Of a stretch of DNA of 64,000 nt, positions 43,636 through 52,184 are shown piece after piece (the first letter of the stretch is position 1; each line of letters begins with the position of its first letter). The stretch is from positions 434,001 to 498,000 of the forward strand of contig CBDFKJ010000007.1 of NCBI GenBank assembly GCA_965248805.1, written 5' to 3'. The translations under genes were made by a program, and so were the position numbers. The notes beneath the pieces are model-generated. The model saw nothing but the letters and a program-made list of their open reading frames with translations, had not been told where the DNA came from and made no database searches. Source of the stretch: CBDFKJ01 sp965248805. Its GTDB lineage: Bacteria; Pseudomonadota; Alphaproteobacteria; UBA6615.

Positions 43636-44034
43636 TTACCTGGTCCGAAGTGCCGGAGGGCGCCAGAAGTCTCGCTCTGATTGTCGACGACCCCGATGCA
43701 CCTGACCGCGCCGCGCCGCGCATGACCTGGGTCCACTGGGTGGTTTACAACTTGCCCGCCACGGCACGTGCCCTGCCGGAAGGTGTGACGGCCCTGCCCG
43801 ATGACGCCAAGGAAGGACGCAACGACTGGAAACGAGTAGGCTATGGTGGTCCGTGTCCGCCGATCGGACGCCACCGCTATTTTCACAAGCTATACGCACT
43901 GGACGCGGTTCTGCCGGATTTGGGCGCACCGACCAAACCGGAGCTCGAAAAGGCCATGGCAAGCCACGTCCTGGCGCGGGCTGAGCTGATCGGAACCTGC
44001 TTGAAAGCCGCGGCAGCCAAGCCGCCGACCGCTA

Positions 44035-44799
44035 TCAAAGGGTAATCGAGCCACCATCGACCACGAGCGTTTGCCCGGTGACGAAGGCGCAGTCGTCGGA
44101 TGCAAGAAACACGAGCGCGCCCAACAGGTCTTTGGGCATTCCCGGACGCTTGATCGCCCGACTGGCGATAACCTGAGGACTGTTGACGAGCGTATCGGGG
44201 TTGTCGCGTACGGACTGACTCTCGATCAGTCCCGGCGCAAGCGTGTTGACGCAAATGCCCGCATCGCCAAGCTCGCGCGCAAGAGAGCGGGTCAGCCCGA
44301 GGATCGCCGCCTTCGAGGTGATGTACGCGGACATGTTCGGCAAACCCTTGTAGGCCGTGCCCGATCCGACGTTCACGATCCGGCCCCATCCGTGCCGTCG
44401 CATTAGGGGCACAACGTGCTTGCACATGAGAAATGGTCCCCGGACATTGACCGCCATCACTTGGTCCCAAAGACCGACGTCCCAATCAACGAGGGGTTGG
44501 TTGGGCACGGTGGCAAATAGCGCCGCGTTGTTGATCAGGATGTCCACGCGGCCAAAGTCCTCATCGATCTTTGCCACGGCATCCCGCACCTGATCCTCGG
44601 CGCTGACATCGCACGCGACCGAAATCGTCTTGACGCCGAAGTTCGCGGAGATCTCAGCGGCCGTCCCCTTTCCGTCGCGGACGTCGACGACGGCGAGGTC
44701 CGCGCCCTCTGCGGCGAGTGCTTCGGCAAAGGCACGACCAATGCTGTAGGCGCCGCCGGTGACGATCGCGGTGCGCCCTCGAAGACGTTTCACAAGCAT
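44035..44799 (-). CDS. Short-chain dehydrogenase/reductase
   Basis: 254 residues of the classical SDR fold. The cofactor loop is TGGAYSIGRA (about 14-23), the acidic Asp in AVVDVRDG suggests NAD(H), NNAAL is present, catalytic Ser is in VNVGSGTA, and YITSKAA is the YxxxK motif near residue 154. PG...S and the C-terminal GQTLVVDGG are typical. The Tyr for Ser/Gly within TGGAYSIG is slightly unusual. It faces the PEBP gene tail to tail. The substrate cannot be told. Confidence 0.88.
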   Translation of the reverse strand: MLVKRLRGRTAIVTGGAYSIGRAFAEALAAEGADLAVVDVRDGKGTAAEISANFGVKTISVACDVSAEDQVRDAVAKIDEDFGRVDILINNAALFATVPNQPLVDWDVGLWDQVMAVNVRGPFLMCKHVVPLMRRHGWGRIVNVGSGTAYKGLPNMSAYITSKAAILGLTRSLARELGDAGICVNTLAPGLIESQSVRDNPDTLVNSPQVIASRAIKRPGMPKDLLGALVFLASDDCAFVTGQTLVVDGGSITL

Positions 44800-45191
44800 G
44801 CTCCCTGCGTGGCCACGGGAATGATCTGAGTCCGGGCCGCGCGCATCGGATCAGGCGCCGCCACGCTTCGGCGCCATAGGCGCGGCGATCCACATCCAGC
44901 CCAGCCTCGTACAACGCTACAGGATCGTTCCGCAACGCGAAGGCGCCGGCAACCCCAGCATGAAAGGAGATTGCAAGATCAAACGGGCGATGATCGGCCT
45001 GACGACCTCGGCGTTCCTGCGATATTTTGCTCAGCGGTGATCCAATCGGTGGCCATACCGGTAAAAACGGTTATGGATGGTCCCTCCGTCACGCTACGAC
45101 TTCGCGCGTCTTTCCCGCCCGTCGTACACCGGATGCCATGGGGCGCAGACGGTCCGCGGAACAGCCCAGCGCGAGGAGACCCACCTCAGCC
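44800..45191. other. Gap between the SDR and sigma genes; possible gene remnant
   Basis: A minus-strand frame just upstream of the SDR gene reads FHAGVAGAFALRNDPVALYE and AGLDVDRRAYGAEAWRRLI without a start or clear family. It might be the tail of a lost gene. No promoter or RNA was recognised. Confidence 0.25.
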
Positions 45192-45627
45192 ATGGAAAGC
45201 GCAGCACGGCAAAGGGCTGCGGGCGATCAGATGAACGACCTGCTTGCCGCCGTCGCCGACAATCGGGATCGGACCGCTTTTCAGGTCGTGTTCGAAGCCT
45301 TTGCGCCGCGACTGAAGGCCTTCATGAGGCGCCAGGGCACCGACCGGGACATGGCCGAGGAAGTCGTCCAGGAAACGATGGTCAAGGTCTGGCGCAAAGC
45401 GGCTCAGTTCGATCCGTTGAAGGCGTCCGTTTCCACCTGGATATTCACGATCGCGCGGAATTCGCGAATCGACCTGTTGCGGGAGGCGAACCGGCCGGCG
45501 CCTGACATGAACGATCCCGCATTTGTTCCCGATCCAGAACCGCACGCACATCAGAAATTGTCTCGCGAGCAGGAGGCCCGCCACCTCAAGGAGGCGGTCG
45601 CCGGCCTGCCGCCGGAGCAGCAAGAAG
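45192..45627 (+). pseudogene. ECF-type RNA polymerase sigma factor, truncated in region 4
   Basis: From ATG 45192 (or 45231) the frame encodes region 2: FEAFAPRLKAFMRRQGTDRD, AEEVVQETMVKVWRKAAQFD and STWIFTIARNSRIDLLR. A linker follows, then the beginning of region 4, EAVAGLPPEQQEV. Region 4 DNA-binding helices (normally ...G.SH.EIA..L..P.GTVKSR) are missing: coding similarity stops at 45627, where a phage-like terminus begins. The open frame continues to 45827 with unrelated residues. A -35-recognition-deficient protein would be expected. Confidence 0.8.
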
Positions 45628-45680
45628 TGTGTAGGGGGACAAAAGTCCTTGAGAATTGCGAAGAGGTGCGAAGTGGTGCG
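45628..45680. repeat. Candidate Mu-like phage terminus with 10-bp tandem repeats
   Basis: TGTGTAGGGGGACAAAAG starts exactly where sigma-factor coding stops. Then four tandem 10-base units TGCGAAGAGG, TGCGAAGTGG, TGCGAAGAGC and TGCGACGAGG run from 45658. Mu-like phages begin with TG and carry repeated transposase sites at their ends. No match to a known phage end is claimed. Confidence 0.45.
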
Positions 45681-45779
45681 AAGAGCTGCGACGAGGCCTT
45701 GTTATTCAATGGCTTACGGCGCGGCGACGGTCGGATGGCCGAGAGGAAAAAGTCTTTGCGAATCCGCCGTTCACGGGGC

Positions 45780-45816
45780 GTAAACGGCCCGGAAAACGCG
45801 ATTTTCCAGCCGTTAC
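45780..45816. terminator. Stem-loop between phage end and head genes
   Basis: GGAAAA-CGCGA-TTTTCC nested in an outer stem GTAA(A)CGGC/GCCGTTAC. It may end leftward transcription of the head operon. No U-tract follows on either strand, so termination is uncertain. Confidence 0.35.
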
Positions 45817-45888
45817 AAGGGGCCTGAATCGCCGCGAAATTCTGGTTGTTTCGAGGGGTCGGAATTGCCGCCGTTTCCGGTATCGCGA

Positions 45889-46068
45889 TCAGAGCTCAAG
45901 GGGTCCTTGCCGAACCGTATATCGCCGCCGCCGTCCCGCTGGTGTTGCCTGGCGGTACGTCGTAACGCTATATGGACGGTGCAGGCGTCGGCGGGGCCGC
46001 ACCCCAATGGCTGGCGCCCGAGCGCCACGGTCGGTGCGGCGGCTGGACGGCTCATCTTCCTTAGTCAT
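45889..46068 (-). CDS. Small basic phage protein of unknown function
   Basis: 59 residues starting MTKEDEPSSRRTDRGARAPA, with about a quarter Arg. Its ATG overlaps the Mu F-like stop by 4 bases (ATGA), the same coupling seen throughout the head operon, which is the main support. No family is recognised. It may be disturbed by the nearby rearrangement, and downstream only the hairpin and the phage terminus remain. Confidence 0.35.
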   Translation of the reverse strand: MTKEDEPSSRRTDRGARAPAIGVRPRRRLHRPYSVTTYRQATPAGRRRRYTVRQGPLEL

Positions 46069-47600
46069 AACTTGGCATAGACACGCAGCCCACTCCTCAG
46101 GTTGTGCAGGCCGCGCACATTGCCGCGGAAAAAGGAGAGGCCAGACCAGCGACCGTTATCAAGATCGGCGGTAAGACCGATCGTTTGGGCGTCGTCCAGT
46201 TTGATCAGTTTGGCATATCTCCGCCTCACAGCCCGGTGATGAAGTCGCGCTTTGATCAATCGGTTTCGGGGGCAACGATGAATGGCTGGTTTGCCTTCGA
46301 TGTTCGCCACGATGGCGATCGCCAGGGCAGCATCGAACTGAATAACGAACAAAAGGGTGCTCTTTGCACTCGCAGCCTCCCTCGGCGTGCCTGATCCGAA
46401 CAGCGCGCGCATCAGAATGCCGAGATTGAACCCGGCGACATGGATCAGGTAGCGTTTGTGGACATTCTCGCGCGCCCGCAGCAACGCGCGGCGCATGCCG
46501 CCACGGTCGAGGACATGGGCGAAGCTGCGCTCGACCATCTCACCACGCCTGCGCATGGCGTTCCGCGCGACGCCGGACTTCAATCGCGCCCGGTTGGCGT
46601 AGACAGCCTGACGTGCCGCCTGGTCGCCATGCCAGCGCAGATAGCCGTTGGCGGGCTCCGGCTCGGAGATCCGCGTTTTCCAGACGCCGCCGTCGAGGTC
46701 TTTCAGCCCCTCGCGTGAATGATAGCCCTTGTCGCCAACGAGACTGCAGGGCTCTGCCCGTGTTGGAGCCAGGCCGACCTCGGCGAGGTTGCGCGCGGCC
46801 GCCTCCAGCGTCCCAGGCAAAGTCGTCGTGTCGCCTTCATCGGCTGGATAGATCGGTGCCGCAACGATGACGCCGGTGTCGAGATCGACCGCGTGCTCGG
46901 GCTTGCAGGCCAGATGCGTGGTGCCGTCCTTCATCCGCGCGATCTTCGCATCAGGATCGGTCGGGCTCGTCCAATCCTTGTTCGAAAGCTTCTTGCCCTT
47001 CCGCCGGCGATCGAGCCGGACGAGGTCGTCGATCGTCGGCGTTTCGACGCCACTCTCCTTCGCCATTTGCGTCAGCATCTCGCGATAGGTCTCGCCGCTA
47101 TCGCGCCGCACGATGGCTCGCAGGGCGGCGTTGGCTTCCATCGTCGAGCCGTCGACGCCGATCCGCTCGCCCTTCACCAGACCGCGCGCGGCGACGAGAG
47201 CCAGAACCCAGTCGAAAACCTTTTCATGGACCTCGTGCGGCAGCCGGCCGCGCGTCTTCGACAACCAGGAATGATCGGGAACCTTGTCCCGGTTCGCCAA
47301 CCGCAGAAACGCGCGAAGCGACAGCGAATCCGAACAGCGCCAAGCGATGCCGCGCTCGCTGCCGATGCCCTCGAAATAGCCGATCATGTGCATCCGGAAA
47401 TAACGCCCCGGCGGCAGCGAAGGAGCCCCCATCCGAGGTGCGTAGTATGGCTTGCACGTCGCCTCCACGAAGCCGTCAAAGCCAGACTCGGTCAGCAACT
47501 CATGCAGCCGGTCGGAAAACGCGTGTCCAGGCGAACGCGGCATCTCCGTCCATGTCACCACGAGGTCACCCTGAACCTCGCTCTGTCGTCTCAATGCCAT
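46065..47600 (-). CDS. IS1182 transposase (copy C) fused by read-through to phage coding sequence
   Basis: 511-residue open frame. Residues 1 to about 437 match the other IS1182 transposases, apart from Cys for Tyr in HLA(C/Y)KPEHA. A 14-base deletion removes the normal stop, so translation leaves the element and continues in frame into the C-terminal nuclease-like segment of the Mu F-like gene. The catalytic DDE residues are intact. The fusion is probably accidental. Confidence 0.85.
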   Translation of the reverse strand: MALRRQSEVQGDLVVTWTEMPRSPGHAFSDRLHELLTESGFDGFVEATCKPYYAPRMGAPSLPPGRYFRMHMIGYFEGIGSERGIAWRCSDSLSLRAFLRLANRDKVPDHSWLSKTRGRLPHEVHEKVFDWVLALVAARGLVKGERIGVDGSTMEANAALRAIVRRDSGETYREMLTQMAKESGVETPTIDDLVRLDRRRKGKKLSNKDWTSPTDPDAKIARMKDGTTHLACKPEHAVDLDTGVIVAAPIYPADEGDTTTLPGTLEAAARNLAEVGLAPTRAEPCSLVGDKGYHSREGLKDLDGGVWKTRISEPEPANGYLRWHGDQAARQAVYANRARLKSGVARNAMRRRGEMVERSFAHVLDRGGMRRALLRARENVHKRYLIHVAGFNLGILMRALFGSGTPREAASAKSTLLFVIQFDAALAIAIVANIEGKPAIHRCPRNRLIKARLHHRAVRRRYAKLIKLDDAQTIGLTADLDNGRWSGLSFFRGNVRGLHNLRSGLRVYAKL

Positions 47601-47668
47601 CGCACGACGCCCGTCTAAATCTCTATGTTCAGACAGAATCAGACACGCCGGACTTCGTCAACGGGCTG
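46229..47668 (-). mobile_element. IS1182-family element copy C with 14-base internal deletion
   Basis: 1440 bases, the same ends as copies A and B, with flanks CTCA and CTAA (three of four bases match). The deletion near 46278 shifts the transposase C-terminus out of frame. Confidence 0.9.
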
Positions 47669-48725
47669 CTAAGCGCGACGCGGCCCGAGACGGCGCTGGC
47701 GGCGAAGCCGGCCCAGATCTCGGCCGGGTCCTCGATCAGCTCGGGGATCAGAGGAAAGTAGATCTCGCGCCCATCGAGGCGCTTTGCGTCGGCGAGCATA
47801 TGATCGACGAGGGCCTGGCCGACCGAGACGCGGCCGCCGATGGGATCGGTGAAGATCGCCTCGTCACCGCCGATGGCCGAACGCAGCGCTCCGCGCAAAT
47901 TGTCCTCACCCGCTGCGCGCGGTCCGAGCCGCGCACGCGGCGTGACCGGCGCGAGCCGTCCCGGACTGGCCAGCCGGTTTCCGCCCGGCGCCAGCAGGTC
48001 GTCCCAGGGTCCGTGGCGCTCCTGGGCGATGAGGTCGGCGCCACGGCCGAACGCGGCCTCGCCGACATTGTAGGACCAGCCGGGATCGATGCCGCTAGGC
48101 ACCTGGATCGATACGGGGCCGTCTGGGGTGTTGATGGTTCTGGTCTCCATGCGCATCGGTGGCGCCTCGTCGGAGATCCGGTAGCCGTAGCGCTCGAGGT
48201 CATCTTGTGAGAGCTGCTGGACGATGCAGCGGCAGCCCCAGCCGTTGGACGGATAGTGGGTCTGCCACCAGGGATCGTCGGCGGGCAGCACGGTGCCGTG
48301 CCAGGCGGCATGCTGGCGCCGGGTGCGGGCGTCCAGCACCGAGACGTAACGCAGAAAAGGCATGCGGTCTTTGAGCCGCTGGATCTGCTGCCAGCGCCCG
48401 GCCTGATAGGCGGTGCGCAGGTTGGTCTCGAAGATGACGCGCGATCGCCAGCCGCGGCCGCCGCGGTAGGACCAGCCGTGGCGGGCGACGATGCGGTCGA
48501 AGTCGTCGCGGAAGGCGGCGAGCGTGGTGCCCTCGTCGAGCGCCTTCCCGATCGCGCCCTGGAAGTCCTCGAGCAGCGCATCGCGCTGGGCGCCGGCGAT
48601 GACGAAGCCGCGGGCGTGCATGCCTTGCCACAGATCGGTCCAGGTCTCGGTGGGCAGGCGCACCTTGTTGCGGAAGAAGCCGATCGCCTCGTCGAATCCG
48701 ACGTTCGTTCCCTCGACCTCGGGCA

Positions 48726-50165
48726 CTATCGCCGGTCCACGATATCGGCGCGGCCCATGAGCTCGGCCACGGTGAGGGCCTCGCGCAGCGATCCGGCGAG
48801 GTCTTCGCCGCTCATGCCGTGATAGAGGGTGAGCAGGCCCTGGGAGACCTCGTCGAGGGATGATGCGTGTTCGACCAGGCCGCGGATGGTGTCGATCATC
48901 GCCTCAGTGGCGGTGCCGCCGGCCGCGTCGGCCTCGCCGGCCAGCGCGTCGATGGCGTCGCCACCACCCCCGGCGAATGCGAACCGCTGCTCGGCGCTTG
49001 GCGCCGGCGCGTCCTCCCATTCGCCGCCATAGGTGTCCTCGATATAGCGCCGGGCCGGGCGCATCCCGCTCATGCGGGCGACGATCTCGTCGCGGGCGGC
49101 GCGGGCGCCCAGGTCCTCGGGCGGGGCGATCTCGCGCACGACGCGGGGACAGGCTGCGCCGGGATGGTTCCAATCGGTGAGCCAGCGGGCGACGGTGCGC
49201 TCGACGCCGGAGCAGATCATGCGCGACAGCGTGGCGACGCGTTCGTCACGCACCAGCTTCTGCACCTCGGCGGTGCCCTTCCACGGCCCCATCTCGGTGG
49301 TCGCGGTCTGCAACAGGACGGCCTCGACGATGAGGGCGTCCATGTATTTGCAGAACTGGGCATGATCGCCGCCGCTGCGCCGGGTGGCCTCGAGGAACGT
49401 AATCTCCTGACCCTCTGGGATGGCGATGCCGGCACCCTGGGCCAACCGCTGGAGGGTCTCGAGGAGACGGTCGACCTCTTCGGTTGTCGCGTTGCGGCCG
49501 TGTTTGCCCATGGGCGTCGGGGTGCCGAACTTCTCGAGTGCCACGGCCCAGTAGCGGATGCCGTTGCGCTTCAGCCAGACCGGCCAGAAGCAGAGCCGGG
49601 CGGCGCCGGGCCCGTGGGCCTGGCCGCCGTGCTCGGCGGGCATGCGGGCGAGCCAGAACTTGGCCTCGGGCACCGGCGCGCCGCGAGGGTGGGTCCGGCT
49701 GATCAGGCGCAGGTCCCCGTCCGTGCCGAAGCGGAAGCGCTCGGGCGCACGGGTGCGGATGGCGGCGATCTCGACCCGGCCGCCGGCCGGTTGCCAGATG
49801 ATCTCGGCCACCGAATAGCCGTACCAGACGGCGTGGGCCATCTCGCGGAAGGCGGTATCGAAGTCGGCCGCCGCGAGCTGCTCGGCGAGGTCCTCGGCCG
49901 CCGCGGCATCGCGGCGCCCCGGCCCTCCCGGCTCGACGCGCCAGGGGATGGCCGAGACCGCATCGAGCAGTTGGGCAAGGCTGGTGGCGGCCTTCTCGTC
50001 GCGCAGGGTCTCGCGCCAGGCCGCCGGCCCGCCGCGTAGAATGCTCTGTGGCGATCCCGTAGCGCCGATGAACGGCGAGAGCGCGGCATCGATGCCGCCG
50101 CCGGTGGCGGCGACCTCGCCGCGGGGCGGCCGCGCCGGGGTCTTTGATCTGCGGTTGCGCGCCAT
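48726..50165 (-). CDS. Mu-like portal protein, DUF935 family
   Basis: 479 residues. Characteristic segments are LRDEKAATSLAQLLDAVSAI, the WYGYSVAEIIWQ core, KFGTPTPMGKHG and LIVEAVLLQTATTEMG. DUF935 proteins (Mu gp29) form the portal ring through which DNA enters the capsid. The gene overlaps terL upstream and the Mu F-like gene downstream by one base each, an unbroken packaging operon. No lesion was seen, so it is one of few intact phage genes here. Confidence 0.88.
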   Translation of the reverse strand: MARNRRSKTPARPPRGEVAATGGGIDAALSPFIGATGSPQSILRGGPAAWRETLRDEKAATSLAQLLDAVSAIPWRVEPGGPGRRDAAAAEDLAEQLAAADFDTAFREMAHAVWYGYSVAEIIWQPAGGRVEIAAIRTRAPERFRFGTDGDLRLISRTHPRGAPVPEAKFWLARMPAEHGGQAHGPGAARLCFWPVWLKRNGIRYWAVALEKFGTPTPMGKHGRNATTEEVDRLLETLQRLAQGAGIAIPEGQEITFLEATRRSGGDHAQFCKYMDALIVEAVLLQTATTEMGPWKGTAEVQKLVRDERVATLSRMICSGVERTVARWLTDWNHPGAACPRVVREIAPPEDLGARAARDEIVARMSGMRPARRYIEDTYGGEWEDAPAPSAEQRFAFAGGGGDAIDALAGEADAAGGTATEAMIDTIRGLVEHASSLDEVSQGLLTLYHGMSGEDLAGSLREALTVAELMGRADIVDRR

Positions 50166-51586
50166 CAGTGCCAGCCGCTCCAGTCGGTGCCGCCGTTGAC
50201 GATGTTGAGGCGCCGGTCGATGGCGTAGGCGTCATTGTCGCCGCCGTAGGCGGCCAGCCCTGAGTAACGGCCATTGGTGGTGCGCGCGGTAAACGGCCCG
50301 GTTGCGTCGGCCGCGGCGGCGCAGGCCAAGGCAATGGCCCAGAAGCGGTCGGCATGACCGTCGGTGGCGCTGCGTTCGGCGACAAGACGGGGGGCGCCGG
50401 TGGCGCCGGCCTCGGCGCGCACGCTGTGCAGGTCGCGCCTGAGCTCGTCATCGGCGGGAATGCGCAGGCGCCGGTCCTCCAGGGCCTCGCGCAGAGCCGT
50501 GGCGACATCGAGCTTGCGGGGTGCGGACATCTGCACCCCCTCGACGTGCAGCCGGCCGTGCGTGTCCTGAAGGCGTTCGACCATCATCTCGCCCATGCCG
50601 GTCTGGTCGACCGCGATGCGCAGTGGCCGGTAGCGCCGATCGAGTGCGGCGACGATCGCCTCCTGCTCGGAAAAGGTGATGTTGTGGCGGACCACCAGCT
50701 CGCGCAGCCAGAGCACGTCGCCCACGGTCTCGATTGCGGCAGCGACCCAGAGATCGTGGCGGCGCGCGATGTCGATGCCGATATGGACCGGCCCGCCCGC
50801 ATAGCCGTCGGGCGCTCCGGCACCGGTGTCTTCGGCGGCGCGGATCAGCTCCCAGGCGAGCCAGGCCCCGGCGCCGGCCGACGGTACGCAATCCAACTCC
50901 TCCGCCGCGCGGATGCCGTATCGGTGGCGGATCTCCGCCTCCCACACCGCCTCGGCCTCTGGTGACCAGTCCTGCCCCGTAACCGCACAGATGCGTTCGT
51001 ACAGCCCCTCGGCGAGCGCCTGTCCCAAGGTGACCGTATGCAGGCTGCCGGAGGTCACGCCGTCGCGGATATCGCGCACCAGCGCGGCAAACGGCGAGGC
51101 CTCGCCGTCATGGGTCGAGAGGACATGCACGCGGCCGCCCCACAGGCCGAAGGCCAGTGCGGCCTTGAGCACCTCGCCGAGGTCGTCGACGAAGGCGGCC
51201 TCGTCGATGACGGCGACATCGCCCGGCCGGCCCTTGGAGCGGAATGCGCGCGGCGCCGAGGTCATCGCCAGCACTTCCTTGCCCGAGGCCAGCGCCAGAC
51301 GGAACGCCTGCATGTCGCGCTCGCCGTCGCGGATCAGGGTCTCGCCGACGGCCTCGGCGCCGACATTGAGGGTCCGCGCCCACTCGGCGCAGTCGTCGAT
51401 GAAGCCGCGGGTCATGTCCTTGTTGTAGGACTGGTAATAGACGTTGCCCCGGTCCTCTCCGGCGTACATCACGGCGTCATAGGCCTCGGCCCATGAGAGC
51501 CCGATGCGCCGCGACTTCTCGATCACCTTGACGCCGGCCCGGTCAGCCACCCAGCGCGCCTGGTAGGGGAGCAGCGTGCGGTTCAT
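50165..51586 (-). CDS. Mu-like terminase large subunit
   Basis: 473 residues. The ATPase part has a variant Walker A in IEKSRRIGLSWAEAYDA and Walker B VAVIDEAAFVDD, followed by the coupling motif LSTHD. The nuclease part has acidic residues in HIGIDIARRHDLW, AVDQTGMGE and GHADRFWAIALA. This is the Mu gp28 type of packaging motor. It overlaps terS by 4 bases. Complete by length and motifs. Confidence 0.88.
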   Translation of the reverse strand: MNRTLLPYQARWVADRAGVKVIEKSRRIGLSWAEAYDAVMYAGEDRGNVYYQSYNKDMTRGFIDDCAEWARTLNVGAEAVGETLIRDGERDMQAFRLALASGKEVLAMTSAPRAFRSKGRPGDVAVIDEAAFVDDLGEVLKAALAFGLWGGRVHVLSTHDGEASPFAALVRDIRDGVTSGSLHTVTLGQALAEGLYERICAVTGQDWSPEAEAVWEAEIRHRYGIRAAEELDCVPSAGAGAWLAWELIRAAEDTGAGAPDGYAGGPVHIGIDIARRHDLWVAAAIETVGDVLWLRELVVRHNITFSEQEAIVAALDRRYRPLRIAVDQTGMGEMMVERLQDTHGRLHVEGVQMSAPRKLDVATALREALEDRRLRIPADDELRRDLHSVRAEAGATGAPRLVAERSATDGHADRFWAIALACAAAADATGPFTARTTNGRYSGLAAYGGDNDAYAIDRRLNIVNGGTDWSGWH

Positions 51587-52098
51587 GACGCCGCTCCCGC
51601 GCGCTCGATGGCGGCGCGGATCGCGGCGGCGGTGTCGGCCGAGAGACCGGCCCTGGCCGCAACCCTGTCGGCGGCGTGGGCCGCCTCCTTGAGCACCTTG
51701 CGGCGATCGGCCCGGACGGCGAGCGAGGCCCGGGCGGTCTCGGCGAGCGCCCGCGCGGTGGCGGCCAGTTCCTTCAGGTCTCCACCTTCGGCGGCCAGCA
51801 TCATCTCGAAGATGCGCGCCTGCACTTGACGAAGCGCGCCCTCGGACATGGCGCCGGTATCGTCGGGCGCGGCGGCGACCAGGGCTTCGGCCTGCTCGGT
51901 GGCAAGGCGGACCTGCTCGATACGGCGCTTGAGCGCCTGGCCGTGACGGGCGACCGTCGCCGTGTGCATCGGGTGGCCCTGCGTGGTGATCCAGTCGGCG
52001 AGCTCGCCGTAGCCGGAGAAGCCATGTTCGACGATCAACACGTCGAGCCGTTCGCGCACCGCGCGCGGCAGCGTCAGAACCTTGGACGGCGCTGGCAT
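51583..52098 (-). CDS. Mu-like terminase small subunit, DUF3486 family
   Basis: 171 residues from MPAPSKVLTLPRAVRERLD; the longer open frame upstream belongs to another gene. The pattern LIVEHGFSGYGELADWIT, then RHGQALKRRIEQVRLATEQA and a long Ala-rich helical tail, is that of Mu gp27-type proteins, which recognise phage DNA for packaging. It starts the coupled terS-terL-portal-Mu F series. The preceding gene is broken by an IS5-family element. Confidence 0.85.
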   Translation of the reverse strand: MPAPSKVLTLPRAVRERLDVLIVEHGFSGYGELADWITTQGHPMHTATVARHGQALKRRIEQVRLATEQAEALVAAAPDDTGAMSEGALRQVQARIFEMMLAAEGGDLKELAATARALAETARASLAVRADRRKVLKEAAHAADRVAARAGLSADTAAAIRAAIERAGAAS

Positions 52099-52104
52099 CT
52101 CATG

Positions 52105-52182
52105 GCGCCTCGCTGCCCCAGTACTTTGGCGGCCTGGCGACGCCGGGCTCGCAGTCGACCACATAGGTGGACGCCTCCATTT
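52105..52182 (-). pseudogene. Possible 3' fragment of the phage gene upstream of terS
   Basis: A short frame ends VVDCEPGVARPPKYWGSEAP with its TGA just before the terS start. It may be the end of the same phage gene whose body lies at 53397-53621, the two parts being separated by the IS5-family element. The join cannot be placed exactly. Confidence 0.35.
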
Positions 52183-52184
52183 AC

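Larger units (their letters stand above)
42087..44045 (+). pseudogene. PEBP/YbhB-YbcL family protein, interrupted by IS1182-B
   Basis: Exon-like part one (42087-42181) encodes MPLTLTSSAFSHYGNMPIRY and TCEGEDISPPLT. Part two (43636-44045) continues WSEVPEGARSLALIVDDPDA, APRMTWVHWVVYNLPA and PCPPIGRHRYFHKLYAL. Deleting the IS and one TTAC leaves exactly 167 codons, so the gene was a complete 166-residue phosphatidylethanolamine-binding-like protein before insertion. Conserved DPDAP and GPxPP-GxHRY motifs are present. It converges on the SDR gene with an 11-base overlap. 41823-42086 upstream has no recognisable gene. Confidence 0.85.
46065..48726 (-). pseudogene. Mu F-like head morphogenesis protein with C-terminal nuclease-like domain, split by IS1182-C
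   Basis: The 5' part (48726-47669) carries the Mu F-like minor head domain: FVIAGAQRDALLEDFQGAIG, RVIFETNLRTAYQAGRW and DPWWQTHYPSNGWGCRC. The 3' part (46228-46065) encodes RRRYAKLIKLDDAQTIGLTA, NGRWSGLSFFRGNVRGLHNL and RSGLRVYAKL. This is the end of a PBECR2-like nuclease domain often fused to Mu F proteins. Removing IS1182-C and one 4-base flank leaves 406 codons in frame. It overlaps portal by one base. Confidence 0.85.
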
